DNA of 64,000 nucleotides, taken from assembly GCA_002300355.1 (NCBI GenBank), contig NSGV01000003.1, positions 992,001 through 1,056,000 of the forward strand, written 5' to 3'. Shown here piece after piece: positions 26,277 through 35,819 of this stretch. Within the stretch, counting starts at the first letter, position 1. Every line of letters begins with the position of its first letter. A program made the position numbers and the translations under genes. The stretch comes from Streptomyces sp. TLI_235 (lineage in GTDB: Bacteria; Actinomycetota; Actinomycetes; Streptomycetales; Streptomycetaceae). The notes under the pieces were generated by a model. It was not told the origin of the DNA. It was given only the letters and a program-made list of their open reading frames with translations, and searched no databases.

Positions 26277-26482
26277 CTGCATTGGCATGCACGTCCCACC
26301 ACGACAAAGCCCGCGCGATAGCCGTTTCACCTGCAACTTCTCAGCCTCAACCCGGCAGATCCCCGCGTCGACGGTGTTTCGGTGATGAAAAATAGGGATG
26401 TCTATCGTCTTGACGCGGGCACTCATCGGGCTCGATAAATGCAACTCATAAGCCACCGGGGCTTGGAGGAGGGACACCACAG

Positions 26483-29173
26483 ATGAGACCCCGACGCATC
26501 GGTGCGGTGACGGTCAAGGCGATGGCAGCGGCAGCCGTCGCCCTCGCGGCCGCGCTGCCCGCCCAGCCCGCCTACGCGGCCGCGACGAACTTCTACGTCG
26601 ACCCCGTCAACGGCAACGACAGCAACTCCGGCACCAGCACCGCTTCGGCGTTCCGGACCATCCAGGCCGCGCAGAACGCGGTTCGGGCGATCAACTCCAA
26701 CATGGCCGACGACATCGTGGTGAACCTGCGCGGAGGCACCTACACCCTCACCAGCCCCGTCACCTTCGGCAGCAGCGACTCGGGCACCAACGGCCACACG
26801 GTCGTCTACCAGGCGTACAACGGCGAGACCCCGGTGATCAGCGGCGGAAAGTCGATCACCGGCTGGACCGCGGCGAGCAACGGCGAGTACAAGGCGTCCA
26901 TCGGCTCCCTCAACTTCCGCCAGCTGTACGTCAACGGGGTCCGCGCCACCCGGGCGCGGTACCCCGACGCCGGCACCGACTTCAACCTGCAGGGCAGCGA
27001 CACCACCAACAAGCTGCTGAAGGTGCCCAGCTCGCAGGTCTCGAACTGGGGCAACCCGAACCAGGTCGAGATGATGCTGGAGACCCAGTGGGGTGAGAGC
27101 TACCTGCGGCTGAAGTCGATCAGCACCGCGGGCAGCACCGCCAACATATCGATCCAGGACCACGAGGCGGGCATCCTCTTCCAGCGCCCGTGGCCGCAGC
27201 TCGCCAACAACTCGCCGTTCCACTTCGAGAACGCCCACGAGTTCCTCAACGAGCCGGGCGAGTTCTACGTCGACACGACCACGCAGACCCTCTACTACAA
27301 GCCCCGCCCGGGCGAGGACATGTCCACCGCCTCCGTGAAGGCGCCGACCGTCCAGACCCTCTTCGACGTCAAGGGCACCAGCCTCGACAGCCCCGCCCAC
27401 GATCTGCGGTTCTCCGGGCTGACCTTCACCCAGACCACCTGGATGGAGGCCAGCAACAACGGCTACCTGAACGGCCAGGGCGGCAACTACAACATCTCGG
27501 CCAACACCTCCAACCAGCAGTACGTCGGCCGCCCGCCTGCCGCCGTCCAGGCCGCGGACACCGACCGCATCACCGTCTCCAACAACGTCTTCTCGCAGCT
27601 GGGCTCCACCGCGCTCGACTTCTCGCACGGTGTCCACAACAGCAGCGCGATCGGCAACTACATCTCCGACATCGCCGGCAACGGCATCATGGTCGGCAAG
27701 TTCTCCGACCCGACGGTCGAGTACCACACCATCTACAACCCGCCGACCTCGCCGGCCGGCGAGGACGCCCGAGAGGTGGTCAAGAACGTCACCGTCAAGG
27801 ACAACCTGATCACCCGGATCGGTCAGGACTACCCCGGCACCGCGGGTATCGACGCGGGCTTCGTCAACAGCACCACCATCGACCACAACGACATCTCCGA
27901 CACCCCGTGGGCGGGCATCTCGCTCGGCTGGGGCTGGCAGTCGGCGGCCAACGCCGAGGGCAACAACAGCATCAGCTACAACCGGATCGGCAACGTGATG
28001 AACCGGCTGTGCGACTCAGCCGCCATCTACCACCTGTCCAACGACCCGGGCACGGTCATCAACGGCAACTACATCCACGACGTGGTGCGCAACGCCGCCG
28101 CCTGCGGCTCGGCCGTGGCCGGCCTCTACACGGACGAGGGGTCGGACAACATGACCCTCTCGAACAGCGTCCTGTCGCACACCGACGGATTCATCAACCA
28201 GAACCGCAACGGCGCCAACGTCACCCTCACCAACAACACCACCTCCGGCGACGCGGTGATCAAGGCCTCCGGCCTCGAGTCCGGCTACCAGTGGATGACC
28301 CTGGTACCCAACCTCGCCTGGAACAAGACCGCGACCTCCTCGTCGGTCTACGGCACCGGCACCGAACCCTCGAAGGCCGTCGACAACAATGGCGCGACCG
28401 GCTGGTCCCCCACCGGCACCGACACCTCGGCCTGGTGGCAGGTCGACCTCGGCCAGCCCTACCAGCTCGGCCAGTTCGCCCTGACCACCCGTCAGGACCT
28501 GGACCAGTCCGCGACCCGCGGCAACTTCGAGGTCCGCGGCTCCAACGATCCGAACTTCGGCAGCTACACCGTCCTCGGCCGCCAGACCGACACCCTGCCG
28601 TTCGCCTCGACGCTCACCGGTGACATCGACGTCCGCCAGGCCTTCCGCTACGTGCGGGTCGCCAAGATCGACGGCGGCTACTTCTACATCACGGACTTCA
28701 GCGTCCAGCAGACCGGCGGAGCGCTGGCGGCCTCGACCGGCGCCCCGAGCACCAACCCGTCGACGTACTACACCATCAAGAACGTCAACAGCGGTCAGGT
28801 CGCGGACGTGTCCGGCGGGTCCACCGCCGACGGCGGAAGCGTCATCCAGTGGCCGAACAGCGGCGGCGCCAACCAGCAGTGGAACATCGTCCCGGTCACC
28901 GGCCAGCTCTACAAGATCGTGAACCGGAACAGCGGCAAGGCCCTCGAGATCCCGTGGAACAGCCACTGGCGTGGGACCGGCGCGGACCAGTACACCTACA
29001 ACGGCGGCAACAACCAGCTCTGGTACTTCGAGCCGACCAGCGGCGGCTACCTCATCCGCAACTACGAGAGCAAGCAGGTCCTGGAGGTGGCCGGCGGGTC
29101 GACCGCCAACGGCGCCGCCACCGACCAGTCGAACGCCGTCAACCAGTCCCACCAGGCCTGGACCGTCCAGTAA
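26483..29173 (+). CDS. Secreted parallel beta-helix enzyme (GH141-like) with F5/8C and ricin/CBM13 domains
   Basis: The 896-aa product has a Sec signal (1-33, ending AYAA). A long right-handed parallel beta-helix follows (about 34-600), opening FYVDPVNGNDSNSGTS. Its catalytic-face segments LYVNGVRATRARYP, YHLSNDPGTVINGNYIHD and GLYTDEGSDNMTL are typical of the GH141/pectate-lyase-like group. GH141 members include an alpha-L-fucosidase acting on rhamnogalacturonan II and a xylanase, so fucosidase activity would fit this locus (inference). Next come a discoidin-type CBM32/F5-8C domain (about 606-745; VDLGQPYQLGQF) and a ricin-type lectin (757-896). The ATG at 26483 follows GGAGGAGGG. A terminator follows. 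Confidence 0.82.
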   Translation: MRPRRIGAVTVKAMAAAAVALAAALPAQPAYAAATNFYVDPVNGNDSNSGTSTASAFRTIQAAQNAVRAINSNMADDIVVNLRGGTYTLTSPVTFGSSDSGTNGHTVVYQAYNGETPVISGGKSITGWTAASNGEYKASIGSLNFRQLYVNGVRATRARYPDAGTDFNLQGSDTTNKLLKVPSSQVSNWGNPNQVEMMLETQWGESYLRLKSISTAGSTANISIQDHEAGILFQRPWPQLANNSPFHFENAHEFLNEPGEFYVDTTTQTLYYKPRPGEDMSTASVKAPTVQTLFDVKGTSLDSPAHDLRFSGLTFTQTTWMEASNNGYLNGQGGNYNISANTSNQQYVGRPPAAVQAADTDRITVSNNVFSQLGSTALDFSHGVHNSSAIGNYISDIAGNGIMVGKFSDPTVEYHTIYNPPTSPAGEDAREVVKNVTVKDNLITRIGQDYPGTAGIDAGFVNSTTIDHNDISDTPWAGISLGWGWQSAANAEGNNSISYNRIGNVMNRLCDSAAIYHLSNDPGTVINGNYIHDVVRNAAACGSAVAGLYTDEGSDNMTLSNSVLSHTDGFINQNRNGANVTLTNNTTSGDAVIKASGLESGYQWMTLVPNLAWNKTATSSSVYGTGTEPSKAVDNNGATGWSPTGTDTSAWWQVDLGQPYQLGQFALTTRQDLDQSATRGNFEVRGSNDPNFGSYTVLGRQTDTLPFASTLTGDIDVRQAFRYVRVAKIDGGYFYITDFSVQQTGGALAASTGAPSTNPSTYYTIKNVNSGQVADVSGGSTADGGSVIQWPNSGGANQQWNIVPVTGQLYKIVNRNSGKALEIPWNSHWRGTGADQYTYNGGNNQLWYFEPTSGGYLIRNYESKQVLEVAGGSTANGAATDQSNAVNQSHQAWTVQ

Positions 29174-29203
29174 CCCGGACAACAACCCCCTGAGCCGCAG
29201 ACC

Positions 29204-29236
29204 GTGAGGCCGGAAAGTGCTGCTTTCCGGCCTCAC
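29204..29236. terminator. Hairpin terminator after the GH141-like gene
   Basis: Perfect 14-bp arms 29204-29217 and 29223-29236 with a five-base loop, placed 30 bp after the stop and 37 bp before the next start. Confidence 0.75.
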
Positions 29237-29273
29237 CGTTCAGCTGCTGCGACACGGAGAAGAGGAAACCTAC

Positions 29274-30374
29274 ATGCGCACGTTACGGGTACTGATCGCG
29301 CTCGTCACCGCCGTTCTCGGGGTGACGGCGACCGGCGTGACCCCCGCCTCCGCTGCCACCGATACGCCCCTACGGGTCATGCCGCTGGGCGACTCGATCA
29401 CCTGGGGTCTGGGGAGCAGCGCGGGCAACGGCTACCGCGGCGCGCTGTGGGACGCGCTCGCGGCCGACGGCCATCCGGTGGACTTCGTCGGCTCGGTGCG
29501 GGGCGGTTCGATGTCCGACGCCGACAACGAGGGCCACTCCGGCTACCGCATCGATCAGATCGCCGCACTCGCCGACGCTTCGCTGACCCGCTACCGGCCC
29601 AACGTCGTGACGCTGGAGATCGGCACCAACGACCTCAGCGGGAACTACCAGCCGTCCAGCGCCGCCGACCGGCTGAAGTCACTGGTCGACCAGATCACCG
29701 CCGACGTCCCCGACGCGACCGTCGTCGTGGCCTCCCTGGTGGTGTCCACCAACAGCACGGAGGAGCAGTACCGGGCCGCGTACAACCAGGCCATCCCCCA
29801 GATCGTGAGCGATGCACGGGCAGCCGGCAAGCACGTCGCGTACGTCGACATGAGCAGCCTCGCCTCGGCCGACCTGGCGGACTCCGTGCACCCCAACGAC
29901 GCGGGCTACCGGAAGATGGCCGACGTCTTCCATCGCGGTATCCAGGCCGCGGACAGCGCCGGGTGGCTGAGGAACCCGGCCCCTGCCGCCGCACTCGTGC
30001 GGTCGGGCCTCGCCGGGAAGTGCTTGGACGTCAACGGCGCCGGCACCGCCGACGGGACCGCCGTCCAGACCTGGGGCTGCGGTGGCAGCGCCAACCAGCT
30101 GTGGTCCGCCTATACCGACGGCACCCTTCGCTCGATGGGCAAGTGCCTCGACGCCGCGGGCTGGGGCACGGCCAACGGCACCAAGGTGCAGCTCTGGGCC
30201 TGCACCGGCGGTGCCAACCAGGTCTGGCAGCCCTACAACGGCGGCTACCGCAACCCCCTCTCCGGCCGCTGCCTGGACGTTCCGGGCGCCTCCACGGCCG
30301 ACGGGACGCAGCTCCAGCTGTGGGACTGCAACGGCGGCTCCAACCAGCGCTGGACCGCCCTGACCGCCGGATGA
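29274..30374 (+). CDS. Secreted SGNH/GDSL hydrolase with C-terminal ricin/CBM13 module
   Basis: Likely a carbohydrate esterase or lipase-like hydrolase removing acetyl or acyl groups from plant polysaccharide (366 aa). It has a Sec signal (about 1-28, ending ASA). The SGNH blocks are GDSITWG (Ser41), a Gly in the second block, GTND in EIGTNDLSG, and Asp/His in DSVHPNDAGY. A ricin trefoil follows from about 240, with repeated CLDV starts and QxW ends (ANQLW, ANQVW, SNQRW). The ATG at 29274 follows AGAGGAAA. The start lies between two strong hairpins, so it is probably monocistronic. Acetyl-xylan esterase activity would match the glycosidases but is not shown by sequence alone. Confidence 0.87.
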   Translation: MRTLRVLIALVTAVLGVTATGVTPASAATDTPLRVMPLGDSITWGLGSSAGNGYRGALWDALAADGHPVDFVGSVRGGSMSDADNEGHSGYRIDQIAALADASLTRYRPNVVTLEIGTNDLSGNYQPSSAADRLKSLVDQITADVPDATVVVASLVVSTNSTEEQYRAAYNQAIPQIVSDARAAGKHVAYVDMSSLASADLADSVHPNDAGYRKMADVFHRGIQAADSAGWLRNPAPAAALVRSGLAGKCLDVNGAGTADGTAVQTWGCGGSANQLWSAYTDGTLRSMGKCLDAAGWGTANGTKVQLWACTGGANQVWQPYNGGYRNPLSGRCLDVPGASTADGTQLQLWDCNGGSNQRWTALTAG

Positions 30375-30422
30375 CGCCCGTTCCCACGAGCTGACCCCTT
30401 CCAGGGCGTCGTGAAACGCACA

Positions 30423-30469
30423 GCGGCCCCGCACGACCGTCCGCCGAAGACGGTGGGTGCCGGGGCCGC
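30423..30469. terminator. Nested hairpin, bidirectional terminator
   Basis: Outer arms 30423-30431 and 30461-30469 are perfect, and an inner ACCGTC/GACGGT hairpin lies at 30436-30454. It separates the convergent SGNH gene and the regulator that ends unit B. Confidence 0.75.
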
Positions 30470-30499
30470 CTGTTCGGTCGGCGATTCGGAGCGGACGCG

Positions 30500-31207
30500 T
30501 CACTGCCCGGACAGCCCAAGGGCCGAATCGGCCTCGCCGAGGGTGCCGCGGAGCCACTGTTCGACGCCTGCGATGTGCACGGTGGCCCAGGCGTGGGCCA
30601 GGTCCGGGCGGCGGCCGGCGATGGCGTCGAGGATGGCGCGGTGCTGCTGGCGGGTGCGCTCGACCGCGCCCTCCTCGGTCAGTCCGCGCCAGACCCGGGC
30701 CCGCCGGGTCGGGCCGTACAGGCCGTCGATGAGCGAGGACAGCACGGTGTTGCCGGACCCGGCCGCAATCCTGCGGTGGAACTCCAGGTCGTTGTCGATC
30801 AGCTCCTCGAGCGACGCGTCCCCGCTCAGACCCGAGAGCAGTTCCTCGAGGGCGGCGATCTCCTCGTCGGACATCCGGCCGGCGGCCATCGCGGTGGCGG
30901 CGGGCTCCAGGACGCGGCGGACCTCCAGGAACTCCAGGACCGTGTCGTCCCGGTGGAAGTCGACGATGAACCCCAGCGTGTCCAGCAGGACATCGGGTTC
31001 CAGGCTGGTCACGTAGGTGCCGTCACCCTGGCGGACGTCGAGGACCCGGATGACCGAGAGCGCCTTGACGGCCTCCCGCAGGGAGTTGCGCGAGAGGCCG
31101 AGCCGCTCGGCGAGGTCGGCCTCCTTCGGGAGCCTTTCACCGGGCCGCAGTTCGCCGCTCACGATCATGGCCTTGATCTTCTCGATCGCTTCGTCGGTGA
31201 CTGGCAC
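30500..31207 (-). CDS. FadR-type GntR transcriptional regulator, last gene of unit B
   Basis: A 235-aa regulator with a winged helix (recognition helix LGLSRNSLREAVKALS, wing RQGDGTYV) and an FCD domain (FLEVRRVLEP, LEFHRRIAAGSGN, TRQQHRAIL). GTG at 31207 is preceded by GGAAGG and gives the same N-terminal length as the paralogue at 19370. The alternative ATG at 31225 overlaps the LutC stop (ATGA) and would add six residues. As the terminal cistron of the fucose-degradation/lactate operon it probably acts on the paired palindromic sites upstream of 36783. The effector could be a pathway keto-acid or L-lactate (inference; LldR-like FadR proteins sense lactate). Confidence 0.87.
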   Translation of the reverse strand: MPVTDEAIEKIKAMIVSGELRPGERLPKEADLAERLGLSRNSLREAVKALSVIRVLDVRQGDGTYVTSLEPDVLLDTLGFIVDFHRDDTVLEFLEVRRVLEPAATAMAAGRMSDEEIAALEELLSGLSGDASLEELIDNDLEFHRRIAAGSGNTVLSSLIDGLYGPTRRARVWRGLTEEGAVERTRQQHRAILDAIAGRRPDLAHAWATVHIAGVEQWLRGTLGEADSALGLSGQ

Positions 31208-31221
31208 GGCATCCTTCCCGG

Positions 31222-31878
31222 TCATTCGGTTCTTGCAGCATAGAGGCCGGACTCGACGACGATGACGTCCAGGGTGCGGGGGCCGTGCACGCCTTCCACC
31301 CGGTCGAGTTCGATGTCGCTGGTCGCGGACGGGCCGGAGACGAAGGTGAGGGGCCGGGCGGGGTCGAGGCGGGCAAGGGCGTCCGGGACATCGCCGGCGA
31401 TCTGCTCGGCGTCCACGATGCACAGGTGGTAGTCGGGTACCAAGGTGAGGGCCCGTCGGCCCTGGCCGGGGCCGGTGTCGAGCACGATGGTGCCGGTGAC
31501 CGCGATCCCGACGGCGGCCAGCGTGATCGCGCCGTCCAGGCCGTCCAGCGCGGGGACGTCGAGCGGCTCCGGGTGCCACTCCCAGCTGCCGGTCGGCAGC
31601 AGCTCGGCCGGGAAGCCGGCGGGCACCGCGAGGTGACGGGCCTCGCGCCGGGTGAGGGCGGCGGCGATGGCGGCGCGCAGGCCGGCCCGGTCGGTGCGGG
31701 TGACGTTCGCGCGGTAGTCGGCGACGCGTTCGGCGAACAGGGTGACGGTGTCCTCGCCGGACCGGACGTGGCTGCGCCGGTAGTCGCGCGGCAAGAGGAC
31801 GTCCTGCGGTGCCTCCTCGGCGGGGACGTCGGCGAGTGCGGCCCGGATCCGGGCGAGGACGGTCTCGCGGCTGCTCAA
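31222..31878 (-). CDS. lutC: L-lactate utilisation protein LutC (LUD domain)
   Basis: Subunit of the LutABC L-lactate dehydrogenase complex that oxidises L-lactate to pyruvate. It is 218 aa with the LUD fold: RIRAALADVP near the start, VGIAVTGTIVLDTGPGQ and VSGPSATSDIELDRVEGVHG, which are family hallmarks. The start is TTG at 31878, overlapping the lutB stop (TTGA), with AGGGAGA just upstream. The next gene's possible ATG overlaps its stop. Together with lutA and lutB it forms the canonical cassette. Confidence 0.9.
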   Translation of the reverse strand: MSSRETVLARIRAALADVPAEEAPQDVLLPRDYRRSHVRSGEDTVTLFAERVADYRANVTRTDRAGLRAAIAAALTRREARHLAVPAGFPAELLPTGSWEWHPEPLDVPALDGLDGAITLAAVGIAVTGTIVLDTGPGQGRRALTLVPDYHLCIVDAEQIAGDVPDALARLDPARPLTFVSGPSATSDIELDRVEGVHGPRTLDVIVVESGLYAARTE

Positions 31879-33326
31879 CGGCTCTCCCTGTTCTTGCGCC
31901 ACCAGGTGCGGAAGGACTCGGCCGCCGGCGCGGGGGTGTCGCGGCTGTCGGACCAGCCGTGCAGCGGTCCGGGCAGTCGGCCGATCCGCCCGTCGCGGGC
32001 GAGGGCCCGGCCGCCGAGGGCGGCGGCCTTCTGCGCGGCGCCCAGCAGGCGCGGGGAGTCGAGCACGACGGCGGCGGCCTTCATCGCCAGCGCCTCCGCG
32101 GACCGGCCCTTGGCCTCGACGACCTCGGCCCGCAGGTGGGTGAGCACCTCGGGGATGTTGATCTTCACCGGGCAGGCGTCGTAGCAGGCCCCGCACAGAG
32201 TGGAGGCGAACGGCAGCGAGGCGGCCGCCTCGACGCCGACCAGCTGCGGGGTGAGGACGGCGCCGATCGGACCGGGGTAGACCGAGCCGTAGGCGTGGCC
32301 GCCGGTGCGCTCGTACACCGGGCAGACGTTGAGGCAGGCCGAGCAGCGGATGCAGGCGAGCGCCTGGCGGCCGACCTCGTCGGCGAGGGTGTCGGTGCGG
32401 CCGTTGTCGAGCAGCACCAGGTGGAACGCCGACGGTCCGTCACCGTCGGCGGTGCCGGTCCAGGTGGAGGTGTAGGGGTTCATCCGCTCGCCGGTGGAGG
32501 AGCGCGGCAGCAGTTGGAGGAACACCTCCAGGTCGGACCAGGTGGGGACGACCTTCTCGATGCCCATCACGGTGATCAGGGTCTCCGGCAGGGTGAGGCA
32601 CATCCGGCCGTTGCCCTCGGACTCGACCACCACGACCGTCCCCGTGTCGGCGCAGGCGAAGTTGGCGCCCGAGACGGCGACCTTGGCGCGCAGGAACTTC
32701 TCCCGCAGGTGCTGCCGGGCGGCTTCGGCCAGGGCGGCGGGCTCGTCGGTCAGCCCGTCGGGGGCGGGGCGGCCCCAGCTGCCCATCTCGGCGGTGAACA
32801 GGTCGCGGATCTCGCCGCGGTTCTTGTGGATGGCGGGGACCAGGATGTGCGAGGGCCGGTCGTCGCCGAGCTGGACGATCAGCTCGGCGAGGTCGGTCTC
32901 GTACGCGGTGATGCCGGCCTCGGCGAGGTGTTCGTTGAGGCCGATCTCCTGGGTGGCCATCGACTTGATCTTGACCACCTCGCGCTCGCCGGTGGCGCGG
33001 ACCAGCTCGGTGACGATCCGGTTGGCGTCGGCCGCGTCGGCGGCCCAGTGCACGGTGCCGCCCGCCGCGGTGACCGACTCCTCCAACTGGAGCAGATAGC
33101 GGTCGAGATGGCGCGCGGTGCGGCGTTTGATCGCCGCCGCCGACTCGCGCAGCGCCTCCCAGTCGTCAAGTTCCGAGGCGACCGCGACGCGCTTGTCGCG
33201 GATGGTCGTGGCGGCGCGCTTCAGATTGGCGCGCAGCTGACCGCCCTTCAGCGCCTCGCGGGCGGCGTCCGGGAAGGCCGGGCTGCCGAGGAACACCACA
33301 CCGCGCTCGCCCATGGCTCCGGTCAT
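31875..33326 (-). CDS. lutB: L-lactate utilisation iron-sulfur protein LutB
   Basis: A 483-aa LUD-domain protein with a C-terminal ferredoxin-like part. Two 4Fe-4S motifs are visible, CIRCSACLNVCP and CGACYDACP. The N-terminal LUD region includes VVKIKSMATQEIGLNE, CADTGTVVVVESEGN and LPETLITVMGIEKVVP, as in Bacillus LutB. It should pass electrons from lactate oxidation to the membrane chain. It overlaps lutA at its start (ATGA) and lutC at its end, so the three are translated together. Confidence 0.93.
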   Translation of the reverse strand: MTGAMGERGVVFLGSPAFPDAAREALKGGQLRANLKRAATTIRDKRVAVASELDDWEALRESAAAIKRRTARHLDRYLLQLEESVTAAGGTVHWAADAADANRIVTELVRATGEREVVKIKSMATQEIGLNEHLAEAGITAYETDLAELIVQLGDDRPSHILVPAIHKNRGEIRDLFTAEMGSWGRPAPDGLTDEPAALAEAARQHLREKFLRAKVAVSGANFACADTGTVVVVESEGNGRMCLTLPETLITVMGIEKVVPTWSDLEVFLQLLPRSSTGERMNPYTSTWTGTADGDGPSAFHLVLLDNGRTDTLADEVGRQALACIRCSACLNVCPVYERTGGHAYGSVYPGPIGAVLTPQLVGVEAAASLPFASTLCGACYDACPVKINIPEVLTHLRAEVVEAKGRSAEALAMKAAAVVLDSPRLLGAAQKAAALGGRALARDGRIGRLPGPLHGWSDSRDTPAPAAESFRTWWRKNRESR

Positions 33327-34063
33327 GCCCGGTCTCCTTCCGTGGTGGCCAGGATCTCGGCCAGGTGCATGGTGCGCACGCCGCTGCCCCGGCGGGAGAG
33401 GCCGCCGCCGATGTGCAGCAGGCAGGAGTTGTCGGCGGCGCAGAGCACTTCGGCGCCGCTGTCGAGCACGCCGCGCGTCTTGTCGGCGAGCATCGCGGCG
33501 GAGGTGTCGGCGTTCTTGACGGCGAACGTCCCGCCGAAGCCGTAGCAGGAGTCGGCCGCCGGGATGTCGACCAGGTCGAGGTCCTTCACCGCCTTCAGCA
33601 GTCGCTGCGGACGGTCGCCGAGCCGCAGGCCGCGCAGCGAGTGGCAGGTCGGGTGGTAGGCGACCCGGTGCGGGAAGGCGGCGCCCACGTCCGTCACACC
33701 AAGGACGTCGACCAGGAACTCGGTGAACTCGTGGACCCGGGGCACCAGCTCCGCCACATCCGCGCGGAGCCGGGCGCTGCCGTGTTCCTCGGCCAGCACC
33801 GGATGGTTCTCGCGCATCATGCCGGCGCAGGACGCCGACGGGGTGACCACCGCGTCGTACTCGCCGAAGACCCGGGCGAAGCGCTCCACCAGCGGAACGG
33901 CGTCGGGCCGGTAGCCGGTGTTGAAGTGCATCTGCCCGCAGCAGGTCTGCTCCTGCGGGAAGTCGACCTGGTGGCCGAGCCGTTCGAGGACCTCGACCAC
34001 GGCCTTCCCGGTGCCGGGAAACATGGTGTCGTTGAAGCAGGTGATGAACAGGGCGATCCGCAT
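33323..34063 (-). CDS. lutA: L-lactate utilisation protein LutA (CCG domain)
   Basis: A 246-aa cysteine-rich protein with two CCG-type half motifs: QEQTCCGQMHFNTGY and, in the second half, YHPTCHSLRGL and DSCYGFGGTF. These coordinate iron-sulfur clusters in LutA/GlpC-like proteins. The ATG at 34063 follows a GGGGGAGG stretch and overlaps the stop of the preceding aldo/keto reductase (TGATG). Position directly after fucose-degradation genes suggests that its lactate comes from cleavage of diketo-deoxyfuconate. Confidence 0.93.
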   Translation of the reverse strand: MRIALFITCFNDTMFPGTGKAVVEVLERLGHQVDFPQEQTCCGQMHFNTGYRPDAVPLVERFARVFGEYDAVVTPSASCAGMMRENHPVLAEEHGSARLRADVAELVPRVHEFTEFLVDVLGVTDVGAAFPHRVAYHPTCHSLRGLRLGDRPQRLLKAVKDLDLVDIPAADSCYGFGGTFAVKNADTSAAMLADKTRGVLDSGAEVLCAADNSCLLHIGGGLSRRGSGVRTMHLAEILATTEGDRA

Positions 34064-35058
34064 CAGCCCGCCTCCCCCGGGGTCGGTACGTCCTCGGGCA
34101 GCAGCCCGCGCTCCTTCAGCTCCGCCCACAGCGCGTCGGGGACCAGGTGCCGGAGCATCGCCGCGGCGTCCCGTACCTCCGCGGCGCTCCGGGTGCCGAC
34201 CAGCACGCTCGCGACGGCCGGGTGCCCGAACGGGAAGCGCAGCGCGGCGGCCCGTAGCGGCACCCCGTACCGCTCGCAGGCCTCCTTCAACTCCAGTGCC
34301 CGGCTGAGCAGTTCGTCCGGAGCTGCGGCGTAGTCGAACGTCGCGCCGGGCTTCGGGTCGGCGAGCAGGCCGGAGTTGAAGACGCCGCCGACCACCACGC
34401 CGACGCCGCGCTCGGCGGCCAGCGGCAGCAGTTCGGTCAGGCCGCGCTGGTCGAGGAGGCTGTAGCGGCCGGCCAGCAGGACCACGTCGATGTGGGTCTC
34501 ACGGACGAATCGCGCCGGTGCCTCCGCCTGGTTCATGCCGACGCCGATCGCGCCGACCACGCCCTCGGCGCGCAGTCGCGCCAGCTCGGGGTAGGCCTCG
34601 TCGATGGCCTGGTCGAGGTGGTCGTCGGGGTCGTGCAGGTAGGCGATGTCGATCCGGTCCAGGCCGAGCCGGTTGAGGCTGTCCTCGATGGAGTGCCGCA
34701 CGCCTTCGGCGCTGAAGTCCCAGCGCCGCCGGTGGGTGGCCGGGACGGCGAAGCCGTTGGCGAGGTCGTCGCCGCCGAGGGCGGCCGGCTCCAGCAGCCG
34801 GCCGACCTTGGTGGAGATGACGTACTCGTCGCGGGGCAGGCCGCTCAGGACGTCGCCGAGACGCCGCTCGGACAGTCCGAGGCCGTAGTGCGGGGCGGTG
34901 TCGAAGTAGCGGACACCGGCCTCCCAGGCGGCGGTGACGGCCTCCTCGGCCTCGGTGTCGGTGACCGGGGTGAACAGGTTGCCGATCACCGCCGCGCCGA
35001 AGGCGAGTTCACTGACCCGCACCGGCCCCGGCCCGAGGATGTTCTGGTGCACGGTCAC
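34063..35058 (-). CDS. Aldo/keto reductase, probable L-fucose 1-dehydrogenase (unit B)
   Basis: A 331-aa AKR with LAFGAAVIGNLF, RYFDTAPHYGLGLSERRLGD, STKVGRLLEP, YLHDPDDHLDQA and GGVFNSGLLADP. It belongs to the D-threo-aldose/L-fucose dehydrogenase group and would supply the first oxidation step of the route. It is less similar to the other two AKRs in this window (18351 and 36977) than they are to each other. GTG at 35058 overlaps the SDR stop (GTGA) and its stop overlaps lutA, so expression is coupled on both sides. Confidence 0.87.
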   Translation of the reverse strand: MTVHQNILGPGPVRVSELAFGAAVIGNLFTPVTDTEAEEAVTAAWEAGVRYFDTAPHYGLGLSERRLGDVLSGLPRDEYVISTKVGRLLEPAALGGDDLANGFAVPATHRRRWDFSAEGVRHSIEDSLNRLGLDRIDIAYLHDPDDHLDQAIDEAYPELARLRAEGVVGAIGVGMNQAEAPARFVRETHIDVVLLAGRYSLLDQRGLTELLPLAAERGVGVVVGGVFNSGLLADPKPGATFDYAAAPDELLSRALELKEACERYGVPLRAAALRFPFGHPAVASVLVGTRSAAEVRDAAAMLRHLVPDALWAELKERGLLPEDVPTPGEAG

Positions 35059-35819
35059 GCCTTCTGTTCGGGGCGCAGGCGCAGGCCCGCCATGCCGCCG
35101 TCGACCGCGAGGCCGGTGCCGGTGACCGAGGCGGCCGCGGGGGACGCCAGGTAGGCGATGGCGGCGGCCACCTCCCCGGCGGTGACCATGCGGCCGGTGG
35201 GCTGGCGGGCGTTCAGGGCGGCGCGTTCGGCGTCCGGGTCGACCGCGGCCTCCAGCAGCCGGCCCACCCACGGGGTGTCGACCGTGCCGGGGTTGACGCA
35301 GTTGAACCGGATGCCCTCGCGGACGTGGTCGGCGGCCATCGACAGCGTCAGCGACATCACGGCACCCTTGCTCGCCGCGTACAGCGCGCGCTGCGGCAGA
35401 CCGGTCGTGGTGACGATGGAACCGATGTTGACCACCGACGCGTGCGAGGACCGGCGCAGGTACGGCAGGGCGGCCCGGGTGGTACGGACGATGCCGACGA
35501 CGTTGACGTCCAGCACCCGCTGCCACTGCTCGTCCGCATTGTCCTCCACGGTGCCGATCGCACTGATGCCCGCGCAGTTGACCACGACGTCGATGCCGCC
35601 GAAAGCCTCGGCCGCCGCGTCAACGGCGGCACGCACGGAGGCGTCGTCGCCGACGTCGGCGGTGAAGCCCGTCAGCGGCTCCTTCAGCGATGCCGGGTCG
35701 AGATCCAGGACGGCCACCCGCGCGCCGCGTTCCGCGAGCAGGGACGCGGTGGCCAGGCCGATACCGGAGGCACCGCCGGTGACCGCTGCCCTCAGTCCCG
35801 CAAAATCGGTGGCCGTCAT
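35055..35819 (-). CDS. SDR, probable 2-keto-3-deoxy-L-fuconate dehydrogenase
   Basis: Oxidises the C4 hydroxyl of 2-keto-3-deoxy-L-fuconate to the 2,4-diketo acid (inference from family and context). It is 254 aa with TGGASGIG, NCAGISAIG, catalytic Tyr/Lys in YAASKGAVMS, and IRFNCVNPGTVDTPWVGR, a stretch typical of deoxy-sugar-acid SDRs of the DHRS6/LRA5 type. It ends in DGGMAGLRLR. The ATG at 35819 overlaps a short upstream frame, and the end overlaps the AKR. The diketo-acid hydrolase is encoded just upstream, which supports the assigned order of steps. Confidence 0.85.
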   Translation of the reverse strand: MTATDFAGLRAAVTGGASGIGLATASLLAERGARVAVLDLDPASLKEPLTGFTADVGDDASVRAAVDAAAEAFGGIDVVVNCAGISAIGTVEDNADEQWQRVLDVNVVGIVRTTRAALPYLRRSSHASVVNIGSIVTTTGLPQRALYAASKGAVMSLTLSMAADHVREGIRFNCVNPGTVDTPWVGRLLEAAVDPDAERAALNARQPTGRMVTAGEVAAAIAYLASPAAASVTGTGLAVDGGMAGLRLRPEQKA